Below are positions 55,656 through 64,000 of a stretch of 64,000 nucleotides of DNA, one piece after another. The first letter of the stretch is position 1; each line of letters starts with the position of its first letter. The stretch comes from Dastarcus helophoroides. Lineage: Eukaryota > Arthropoda > Insecta > Coleoptera > Bothrideridae. A program made the position numbers and the translations under genes. The stretch is taken from the NCBI GenBank assembly GCA_028583605.1, contig CM053332.1, forward strand, positions 13,008,442-13,072,441, in the 5' to 3' direction. A model generated the notes under the pieces. That model was given only the letters and a program-made list of their open reading frames with translations. It had not been told where the DNA came from and searched no databases.

Positions 55656-56385
55656 AATTAACTTAAATTCCAAAATTTCGACTATTTATAGAACATTTTA
55701 ATTTGAAAGTAAATTTATCTTTTAAACTTTAAGTTTTTTCTATAACTCTCCCCAAAGAGTTTAAATTTTTTTGATTTTACTTTTTCCCTTAATTTTAAAC
55801 CCTATAAATTTCGTACCAATTTGACTATTTTTTTGAAAATTGTAATTTTATCTAATTTTTGTTATAAATTTCGGCTATTTTTTTTCATAATTTTAACTTT
55901 TTGCTTAAGATTCTGAACTAATATATTTTCAATGGTATCTTTTTCTCAAAATTTTCTTCTAAGCCCAAAATTTCGATTTTTCTTCGAATTTTAACTTCAT
56001 GTCAACATTTTTTTCTTTAATCTTGAAATTTGGACTTTTTCTCGAAATATTTTATTCTACATTAGAAAACTTGGTTTTTTTTTTAATTTTGACCTGAAAC
56101 CCTTCAATCCAATAATTCTGTAATTTTAGATTCCTTTGGAACATGGTCTTCTTCTCAATTCAGACTTTCAATTTTGACTTTTTTCCTAAAAACTCGATTT
56201 TAAACTCAAACATTTAGATTCTACTGGAAATGTTCAATTAAAAGAGGAGGGACATTTTGATCGGAAATGTCGACTCTTTTGTTGGAATTTTGAAATTGCT
56301 TTTATTATTATTTTCTTTTTTAAAAAATGTATTCCAGTGTTTAGGTTATTTCTTGAAATTTTTACTAAACAATTTAAGCCAATCT
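55656..56385. other. degenerate A/T satellite
   Basis: Words such as AATTTCGACTATTT, TTTTCTCAAAATTTT and TTTTGACTTTTTTCC; no gene. Confidence 0.5.
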
Positions 56386-57665
56386 AGGAACAGACCACAA
56401 TCTTGTCATCTGCAAAATGCTGACGGATCGCCTCCGAGCAATCAAGAAACTCCCAAACTACATAGAAAAGTACAATATAGAATCACTAGCAACAAAAAGC
56501 ACACGAAAGCTATATGAAAATAGACTAATCAACAAACTAAAGAAATATGACTCATTAGCTGAAAGGAAAAGTCGAGAGCTGCTGGCAGAAAATCAAGGAC
56601 TGTATACAACAGGCCGCAGAGGAAACTATAGGAAAACGAAAAGTCAACACTAACGCAAGGAACAACACTAAACCATCGTTCTCTCAGGAAGTCAAGGAAC
56701 AAAAAAGGAAAAGTTTTCTGTCTTACAAAAGCAAACCAACAGAAGAAAAACATGAAGCATACATACACATAAGAAATGCAGCAATCTCAAGAATAAAAGC
56801 AATTAAAAGGAAACACTGTGCTGAATTTACCAGCGACATGGAACACTGGGCTAAATTTACCAGCGACTTGGAACACGACATGTATGAACACAGAAAAAAG
56901 TATGGAAAATGCTAAAAAATAGAAATAAGCCAGTAAATGAGTATATACAAACCAAAGGCGTATCCATAGACACATGGGAAGAATACTTTAGAAGACTATA
57001 AAACGTTGAAGAAGCACCCGATATCGACTAGGAAACAGCAGCAAGAGCAGTAATTACAGAAGAAAAGCCAAAGTGAAAAGCTTGAAAAACAGAAAAGCAC
57101 CTGGAACAGACGATATACCAAATAAATTTCTGAAATACGGTGGACAAGTGTTTGTTAGAAATACAGCAATAGGGTTTAATAAAATTCAATGCTCATCAGA
57201 AATACCTACAGACTAGCATGGAAGCATCACAATCCCTATTTTCAAGAAGGAGCAAAGGACTCGCGCAGAGAATTACAGAGGAATAACACTATTAAACATC
57301 ACGATGAAGTTATTCACTGGAATACTGAAAGACAAACTGGAAAAACAGATAGAGAACAGAGAAAAGCAACAAGGGTTTAGAAGAGGAAGGTCGACAACAG
57401 ATGCCATATTAATTATTAAACAGATAAAAGAGAAGACAGTAATATTTGACATCTCAACACACAAACAAACAAACAAAGTACACTTGAAAGACATCATATA
57501 AATATTAAAAGAAAAGAAGACACCAGCCAATATCGTCAGATTCATTCGCAACCTCAATATTCATAACACAACGAAGATAAGAGCGAGGGAACAAACATCA
57601 GAAACCAGTTCGATTCTAGGAGGAATTAGACCAAAAGATAGCCTCAGTCCATTTTTGTTTAATAT
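56386..57665 (+). pseudogene. LINE E, 5' segment: endonuclease end and RT start
   Basis: Starts in the last endonuclease motif (GTDHNLVICKMLTDRL, equivalent to GSDHNLV). It runs through a basic linker (RLRAIKKLPNYIEKY, KLYENRLINKLKKY) into RT (GFRRGRSTTDAILIIKQIKE, IRFIRNLNIHNTTKIRA). An internal 28 bp-scale duplication (TTTACCAGCGAC.TGGAACAC, twice, 56826-56878) and many stops are present. 5'-truncated. The reading frame is cut by a solo LTR at 57666 and resumes at 58011. Clade is similar to the element at 20420 but not the same sequence. Confidence 0.82.
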
Positions 57666-58006
57666 TGTAACGAAATGTAATTGTAGAATTTAGAATCTAA
57701 GAAAATTTTCTAGAAAGATCTGATAAGGGAAAGCGGCCGCGATAATAAAGCAAACGGCACATAAGCGTTCCAGAAATTTCGGCAAACGATAAGTCTTATC
57801 TGCTGTATTTTTCTAGAACCCGGAAGCGAAAACTATATAAGGCGGTCGCCTTTCCCTCGAATCAGTCAATTAGAGTCAGTGTAGTTAATTAGTAGTTAGA
57901 AGTCAATAAATGAGTTAATTATTCAGTGAGTGATCCGAGTTTAGTTTGCAAATAAAGTGGTTATAATTCACGCGTAATAATCATTTCGAACCGATAGCCC
58001 GCAACA
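57666..58006 (+). repeat. solo LTR of the gypsy family (copy 3)
   Basis: 341 bp, starts TGTAACGAAATG and ends CCCGCAACA, flanked by ATAT at 57662-57665 and 58007-58010. Contains two TTCTAGAA palindromes, a TATA box CTATATAAGGCGG (57833-57845), then CTTTCCCTCGAATCAGTC, an AGTC/AGTT-rich stretch and AATAAAG (57951). It sits inside the LINE RT; removing it with one ATAT restores FNILMDKII directly before the YADD region. This is the best preserved LTR of the three. Confidence 0.93.
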
Positions 58007-58010
58007 ATAT

Positions 58011-58727
58011 CTTAATGGATAAAATAATTGAAGAAGTAACCTCATCAAAACTGGGATACGAGATGAATAAAAATAGAATCAGCATGATATGTTATGCAGA
58101 TGATGCAGCAATTGTCGTAGAAACAGAAGACAACCTACAGCGACAGCTTTTTAAATTCTATCAAATAAGCAAACAACTTAATATGGAAATATCTACTGAT
58201 AAAAATAAAAGTATGACCATCGCAAAAGACCCCATCAGATGTAAACTCGTCATTGAAAATCATCTCATAGAGCCAGTTAACCAATTTAAGTAGTTAATCT
58301 TTCGAGTGGACATGTCCCTGTAAACAACTTCAGAAGCCAAAGCAACAAAGCAGCAGCAATATCAGGCTGCCTACGAGAGACCATTTGGAACAATCAATAT
58401 ATGCTCCCAAACAACAAGCTCAAAATATACAAAACATATATAGGACCAATCATGACATGCGAAATAGAGACACGAGAAGAAACCAACAAGACCAAGAATA
58501 TGCCTGAAAACTTTAAGAATTATAGCGGGAAAGACCAGAAGAGACAGAGTAAGAAACACAAATTAGACAGCAGTACGGTATACAGGATATCGTGCGATGG
58601 GGTAGACAAAGAAGGAGACAATGATACGCTTACGTAAACAGAATGAGAAAAGATCGATTACGCATTGCACTGGAAGGAAAACCAACAGGACACCCGTCCC
58701 CCTGGAAGACCACCTAAAGGTTGGAAC
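58011..58727 (+). pseudogene. LINE E, middle segment: catalytic RT motif and C-terminus
   Basis: Open frame from 58015 with MICYADDAAIVVETEDNLQR (YADD intact), FYQISKQLNMEISTDKNKS and VIENHLIEPVNQFK. After a stop at about 58291 come further frames with LRETIWNNQYMLPNNKLKIY, SSTVYRISCDGVDKEG and RPPKGWN, which is cut by the hAT element. The last coding block continues at 59377. Confidence 0.85.
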
Positions 58728-59368
58728 CAGAGACTAAATAGACTGAACCTAACACAGTAAGCAGTGAAGCCAGTTGAAAGCCTGGCGAAAGCCTAGCTCC
58801 ATCTAGCTCGCAATGCCCTCTTATTATTTGACAGACCTTTGCGAAGATAACATCGGTTTTTTTTTAAGAAAATGGGCTGTAAATATGGGGAAGTGTATTG
58901 TGGATCATTGTTGAAACCTCAGTGACCACATTAGTGAAGGAAAATCAAGAGTTTCATTCTTTGGGTAGATAAAAATAAAATATATAAATATTCAATTATC
59001 GGCGTGCGCGCGCCGCCATTTCACTGCAATCATGACGTGTTTACAGCACCGGCTTAACAATATTGTACACAGGCGTCGCGTATTGAAAGAAAATTATTTT
59101 ACTATTAAACCAAGATATCTTTGAAAATAGTTCTCCTGAACTTTTACCAAAAAGCACTTATAAAAATTATCTTATTGGTCCAAAAGCCCCTAATTCTAAA
59201 GTTTCATCTAAATCGTTAGAACCGTTACGCGGCAAGTTTCGTATTTATAAATTTTACTTAATCCGACCATATCAAAGAGTAGTGGAATGCACCTCCCCAC
59301 TTTCCCGCATTTTAGCTTCAACTGTACGCATGAGACAACATTGAAACGTTCAGTCTATTTAGTCTCTG
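58728..59368. mobile_element. non-autonomous hAT-type transposon
   Basis: 641 bp with perfect 21 bp terminal inverted repeats beginning CAGAGACTAAATAGACTGAA (58728-58748; complement at 59348-59368). It is flanked by an exact 8 bp duplication GTTGGAAC (58720-58727 and 59369-59376). The 8 bp duplication and CAGAG start fit the hAT superfamily. There is no transposase. A GC-rich core (GGCGTGCGCGCGCCGCCATT, about 59001-59020) stands out. It splits a LINE C-terminus (GW|NDSWQ), so it is younger than LINE E. Confidence 0.9.
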
Positions 59369-59376
59369 GTTGGAAC

Positions 59377-59465
59377 GATAGCTGGCAGTCAATATCCCAG
59401 GAACTACAACAGAGGCATACCCAGAATTAACAAATCGCAAGATCTCTAAAAAGAAGAAGAAGAGG
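59377..59465 (+). pseudogene. LINE E, 3' end
   Basis: Continues NDSWQSISQELQQRHTQN, stop, then CTCTAAAAAGAAGAAGAAG, the GAA-type tail shared with LINEs ending at 23130 and 47560. Confidence 0.8.
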
Positions 59466-59469
59466 AATA

Positions 59470-61168
59470 ATTTAAGTTTTATTTCGACGCAAATATTAAA
59501 ATTTGAACCTTGAGATCCTTTTATAATTTTTCAGGTTGTTTTTTTTTATTTCGACATTTTTTCATAATTTCCATGTTCACCTTTGCCGTTGTCAAAAATT
59601 ATAATTTTAAATTTGAAAATTCGAGAGAATTTGTATTAATGTAATTGGAAATTTCAATTTTTTTTTGTTAATTTATACTTTTCTTTGAGTTTTTTTTATA
59701 AAAGCTCAATTTTTCCAATTTTGTGGTTCCGTATCTTAAAAAGAAAAAACGGAACCCTAACAATCTCACTCTTGTGTCCTATGAAACATAGGAATTAAGA
59801 AATGATCGTTCTCTCCCGATCTCCTAGATTTCCAAAGATAAAATTTAGATTTTAATAGGGTTAGTAAATATTGCGTCATAGATTATCGGAAAACTGAAGG
59901 ATTTATCTTGATAGTTGAGAAAAAGTAGTAGCTTGCATTCTAAGTATTTAAGAATCATAAGTATTATATTTTTTAGATAAAATAAATAATTAATTTCATT
60001 TAATTTAAATAAAATAAAAAACTTAGCCTAAGAATAGTATGCAGATCAAATTTGTCTCTTACAATATTTCATTTGGATTAATATTTTTGAAGCTAGTACA
60101 GGTTTATTAAATTGCACGCAACGCAGTAATTGCGGTTGGAATCCAACATTTCAGTGCGATCAGAGGCGATCCCATTAACTTTCTTTAGTCATTGACTCAT
60201 TGCAAATTGCGAATGCTTTTTTTACCGGAGACATTATGAACAACGTTATCAGTTCCATAAATATTGAGATTGATTGTTAAAAAAGGTGTTTATTATTTTT
60301 TTTAGTTTTCAATTATAACACAAGAAAATTTGAATAAAATTTCAAATTCTCACACAAATGATTTAATTTGGTCTATTGACTGCTGTGGAGCCCGACTCGT
60401 TCTTGGCTAATTTTTTCTTTTGACCACTTGGCTCTAGTTTCGAAATTTTGAATTTTTAGAATATTTTATTATCTCTCGGTGGTTCAGAAATTTGCACTTT
60501 CTTCTCATAATTCCAAGTTTACACTTTCAATATCACTTTTTTTCTAAAATCTCGATGTAATCACAAATTTATTTTATTATTTTTACATAAAAGTTCCCAT
60601 ATTTTTCTTAAAATTGTAAGTTTAAGTTTACAAGTTTTCTTAAGTGTCAACTTTAATCTTTAAATTTCGACTTTCTGATTTTTCCCAAATTTTAACTTTA
60701 ATCTCGAAATGTCGCATTTTTTCCACAAATGTCGAAAAGTTATTATTATAAATTTTAAGCTGTCTTATAAAATTTCTGCTGCGGCCTCACCTAATTACAT
60801 TTTATCAGAAAAACAATAATTTAGGGAGGCTAAATTCTAAAAGTCAAACAGGCGTCTAAACATTTAGGAACGCCCCTTAATTTCGGTCCATCTCACTTGT
60901 TTTTCTCATATATTCAAAAAACTCAAAACATTTTTAATGCTGGTTGGAAAATATCTCGTGTGCATTAGCCGCTTTGTAACACTTGCACCCGCTTCTTTTT
61001 AAAATATTCCGCACTGTTCCTGATTTGACCGAAACTTTTTTCTGCAATTCATGGTCCCCATCATCCGAGTTTCATGCAAAAAAGCGAATCATCCAGAGAC
61101 TTTTTCGAGACTCTCAGAGACGAAAATATAAGTTAGGGTAAGTAAAGGTGTTTTCATCTTTGCAAGCA
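59470..61168. other. non-coding DNA, partly A/T satellite
   Basis: 59490-59720 and 60410-60790 are degenerate A/T repeats. At 59724-59770 GGTTCCGTATCTTAAAAAG faces AAACGGAACCCTAACAATC, which resembles the CGGAACCCT-type dispersed insect repeat. No gene. Confidence 0.45.
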
Positions 61169-61170
61169 TA

Positions 61171-61477
61171 CCGTATTTTGCGGACTATAAAACGCTCTTC
61201 GAATAATTGTTTCTAAAATTCAGGTGCGTCTTTTCCTTGAAGATTAGTATAAAAAATGTTCAGTATTCGCTTTGAAACTTCCACCAGTCCTAAAGATTTC
61301 CATATATTTGATACTGCGTGAAGTCTATCTCTAGAAGAAGAAGAACAAAGATCAGATGACGATTTTCAAAGATTTGAAAGGTCAATTTGGTTTAATAAAG
61401 TAAGAATTTTTTTAGTCATTAAAGAAAATTGCTTTAAAATGCTTCTTACACTATACTGTAACGCCTTATAGTCCAGG
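61171..61477. mobile_element. candidate MITE with GGACTATAA ends
   Basis: The left end after TA reads CCGTATTTTGCGGACTATAA, and the right end (complement) reads GGACTATAAGGCGTTACAG. Similar sequences end small DNA transposons in many animals. The right terminus is missing because a hAT-like end starts at 61478. The interior holds no gene; a short acidic stretch (EEEEQRSDDDF near 61335-61370) may be a transposase C-terminal scrap. Confidence 0.4.
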
Positions 61478-61550
61478 GGTCGGTAAACCGCTGCTCGCGA
61501 GCCGCATACGGCTCTTTAAATTCTCACCAAAAAAAAATAGTAATGAAAGC
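61478..61550 (+). mobile_element. hAT-like 5' end fragment
   Basis: CAGGGGTCGGTAAACCGCTG, then CTCGCGAGCCGCATACGGC and TCTTTAAATTC. The CAGGGGTCGGCAAAC...GCTCGCGAGCCGCATGCGGCTC pattern is a well-known hAT terminus. No 3' end was found in the remaining 2.5 kb. Confidence 0.6.
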
Positions 61551-61559
61551 TAGAGTGGA

Positions 61560-63350
61560 CATACATGCAGAAAATGAGTACTCATTAAACAAGTGACCCA
61601 AGAAGACGAAATTTCCAAAAGTACTTTTCAAGGAATTTCCAGATTTTGCTTAAATTTTGACAAAAAAAAATAATGATTTCAGGAGTATTTTTCCAAAATG
61701 TTTGATTGATTTGTATTACCATGATGAAAAAACACAACAATTTTAAAATTTCTAGAAAAATACCAATTTGGAAAGTCGAAGTTTCGAAAGAATTTTTTCC
61801 GCATGATTTTTACTTTTTTATTTGTAAATTTTCTACAGCCTTGAAATTTCGTGAAAAAAAGTTGAATTACTCTTGTGAGAAAAAAATCTAAATTTACAAA
61901 AACAGCATATATTAAAGTTCGAAATAAAAGCTGAAATTTCCAGACAAAGCCGTATTTTGAGAAAAAGGAAGAAATTTCGAAAAAATTAAGAAAAAGAAAG
62001 AGACTTCAAAAAAATTGAGAAAAAGGAAGTGATTTCGAAAAAATTTGCAAAAAAAGGAAGAAATTTAAAAAAAATGAATTTATCAAAAGTTCTCAAAACA
62101 AGGTAAAATTTTAGAAAAAAAAAACGTCGCATTTTGACAATAGATTGAAACCCAGAACAAATTGAAAACCTGAAATTTTTATTCAAATTTGAATTTTTTC
62201 AAAAATTGTAGATTATCAAAAAGAGAAATTGTAAAAATAAACTGGAAGATTCAAAAAATTTGTCGAAATTTAAAAAAGTCAAAATTTTTCAATAAAGAAG
62301 AACAAAAACAAAGTCAAATTTCAGATTTGTAATTTTCGAGAGAGATTTGAAATTGCGAGGACAAGACGATTTAAAACAAATCCAAATTTACAGGAACAGT
62401 AAATATCAAAATTCGAAATAAAAGCTGAAATTTCAAGAAAAAGCTGAATTTCGAGAAAAAGGGAGAGATTTCGAAAAAATTGAGGAAAGGAAAGAGACTT
62501 CGAAAAAATTGAGAAAAAGGAAGAGATTTCGAAAATATTAAGGGAAAGGAAAATATTTCGAAAAAGTTGAATTCATCAAAATTCTAAAGCAAAGGTAAAA
62601 TATTTTTAAAAAAAGTCGGATTTTGACAATAGATTGAAACCCAGAAAAAATTAAAAACCTACATTTTTAGACAAATTTGAATTTTTGCAAAAACTGTAAA
62701 ATATCAAAAAAAGAAATTGTTAAAATGAACTGGAAGTTTAAAAAAAATTTGTCGAACTTTAAAAAAGTCGAAGTTTTTCAATAAAGAAGAACAAAGTCAA
62801 ATTTTAGGAAAAATTTCAAGGAAAAAGTCAAAATTTTAAGAAAAGCTCGAAATTTCGACAAAAAATTGTGATTTTCCAGAGAAATTTAAATTTTGAGAAG
62901 AAATTTGAAATTTCGAGAACAAGACGATTTAAAAAAAATCCAAAGTTTCTGATAAATTCGCATTTTGAGAAAATTGCCAAAATACTTTTGAAAGAAAAGA
63001 GAATGTCAATAAAACTTCCAGTTTCGAGAAAAGTATTGAATTTTAAAAAATTGTCAAATTTCCCAGAGAAAGTCAGATTATGAAAAAAATCAAATTTCGA
63101 GATTTGAAAATAGATGGATTTCGTTTGGAACAAAAGTTGAAATTTTTAGAAAAAGCTTAATTTTGAAAAAAAGATATTTCGAAAAAAATGAATTCGTCAA
63201 AAGTTCTCAAAAAACGTAAAATTTTTTAAAGACTTCGAATTCTGACAATAGATTGAAATTTGCAGAACAAATTTAAAAACCTGAGATGTTTGGAGAAATT
63301 TAAATTTTGTGAAAAATTGTAAAATTTTGAAAAAAGAGATTGTAATAAGA
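61560..63350. repeat. A/T satellite with about 0.5 kb higher-order unit
   Basis: Words AAATTTCGAAAAAA and TTGAGAAAAAGGAAGA, with the A-rich strand on plus (opposite to 37780-40250). A long block recurs: AATAGATTGAAACCCAGAA at 62141 and 62625, with AAATAAACTGGAAG / AAATGAACTGGAAG, AATTTGTCGAA and CAATAAAGAAGAAC in the same order; a weaker third copy is near 63247. Spacing is about 485-490 bp for the first pair. Confidence 0.75.
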
Positions 63351-63480
63351 TAACGAAGGCTTCCACGGCCAGAGTCAGTACAGGATATACTTCTTCCAGG
63401 ATTGGACCGTGTCAAAGAACTACTAAAAGTGTTCGACGTTTCGCCCACCATCGTAGGGGGCTTCTTCAGGAACAAAGAAA
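63351..63480 (-). mobile_element. Penelope-like terminal fragment (tentative)
   Basis: A GC-richer patch in A/T satellite. The minus strand reads CTGAAGAAGCCCCCTACG then GGTGGGCGAAACGTCGAAC (63431-63469). A CTGAAGA block, a hairpin (GCCC/GGGC) and GAAACGT in this order occur in many animal genomes near Penelope-like elements and resemble a hammerhead core. No coding part is visible. Confidence 0.35.
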
Positions 63481-63550
63481 GAAAAATAGATGAAATGAGG
63501 GAATATGCAAAAAAGAAAAATAAAAATAAAAGGCCAATTTCAAAACATCA

Positions 63551-63775
63551 GAGCACGGTAACTCAGTATGTCCACCATACCAGAGGCGAAACTCTTCTGA
63601 ATTGAAAATTGGTACAAAGGATAAGAAAGTTTAGACAGAAGAGCACGGTAACTCAGTATGTCCACCATACCAGAGGCGAAACTCTTCTGAATTGAAACTT
63701 GGTACAAAAGAAAATTTAGGCAGAAGAGCACGGTAACTCAGTATGTCCACCATACCAGAGGCGAAACTCTTTGAA
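63551..63775. repeat. three-copy tandem repeat, 85-90 bp
   Basis: Copies begin GAGCACGGTAACTCAGTATG at 63551, 63641 and 63726; the third is partial and ends in GCGAAACTCT. Each contains GTATG TCCAC CATAC, a small hairpin, and across the junction CTCTTCTG pairs with CAGAAGAG. Copies are nearly identical, unlike the diverged A/T satellite on both sides. Confidence 0.92.
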
Positions 63776-64000
63776 TTTGAATATTTTCAAAAACTGTAAA
63801 ATATCAAAAAGAGAATTTGTTAAAATAAACTGGAAGTTTAAAAAAATTTGTCGGACTTAAAAAAGGTCGAAGTTTTTCAAAATTTCCCAGAGAAAGTCAA
63901 ATTTTAGGAAAAAGAAATAAATTTGAAAATAGTTGAACTTAGTTCGAAATAAAATTGAAACTTCCAGAAAATAACGAATTTTGAAAAAAAGAGATTTAAA
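63776..64000. repeat. A/T satellite, continuation of the 61.6-63.3 kb array
   Basis: Another partial copy of the block AAAATAAACTGGAAG...AATTTGTCGG...GTCGAAGTTTTTCAA, running off the right edge. Confidence 0.65.

Noticed and set aside
63551..63775. CRISPR array
   Set aside because: Three copies of an 85-90 bp unit without unique spacers, in a eukaryotic repeat context.

Overview
The window looks like a gene-poor, strongly AT-rich stretch of an arthropod genome, most likely an insect. The evidence is the mix of elements: Ty3/gypsy LTRs inserted at ATAT, R1- and LOA-like LINEs, RTE/CR1/Jockey-type LINEs, a DD41D mariner and hAT ends. I found no complete host gene, no tRNA or rRNA gene and no bacterial-type operon. 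Every recognisable coding stretch is a damaged mobile-element gene; the longest open frames come from CT and GAA simple repeats and are not genes.

Layout. 1-1276: 3' end of a Ty3/gypsy element (integrase remnant plus LTR). 1.3-8.6 kb: AT-rich DNA with LINE copy A (5343-6473), a small hairpin element (7510-7741) and a solo LTR on the minus strand (7968-8320). 8583-10219: decayed DD41D mariner. 12.9-16.9 kb: a cluster of palindromic hairpin elements with 10-12 bp target duplications. 20.4-23.1 kb: the longest LINE remnant (endonuclease, reverse transcriptase and tail). 28.46-31.2 kb: one LINE nested inside a related copy in the opposite orientation. 34.0-34.6 kb: fragment of a widespread transposon-associated protein. 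36.6-37.7 kb: large CT-rich minisatellite. 37.7-41.7 kb: possible TA-flanked DNA transposon filled with degenerate A/T satellite. 43.4-47.6 kb: LINE fragments, including a DUF4780-like ORF1. 48.5-52.1 kb: R1-like LINE split by a 1.03 kb insertion with a 12 bp duplication. 56.4-59.5 kb: a LINE split twice, by a solo LTR (duplication ATAT) and by a hAT-type element (8 bp duplication). 61.2-64 kb: DNA-transposon ends, higher-order A/T satellite and a three-copy tandem repeat.

The elements do not form a pathway; they form a layered insertion history in which older LINEs are targets for younger LTR, hAT, LINE and hairpin insertions. Two things stand out. First, three unrelated-sequence hairpin families share one architecture: long palindrome, unique 3' tail, 10-12 bp duplications, and a hammerhead-ribozyme-like block in one arm. 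This suggests non-autonomous retroposons, perhaps Penelope-like. Second, a large fraction of the window is diverged A/T satellite built on TTTCGA / TTTTGAAAATTT words with 0.5-0.7 kb higher-order periods. All family assignments were made by eye, without database searches.
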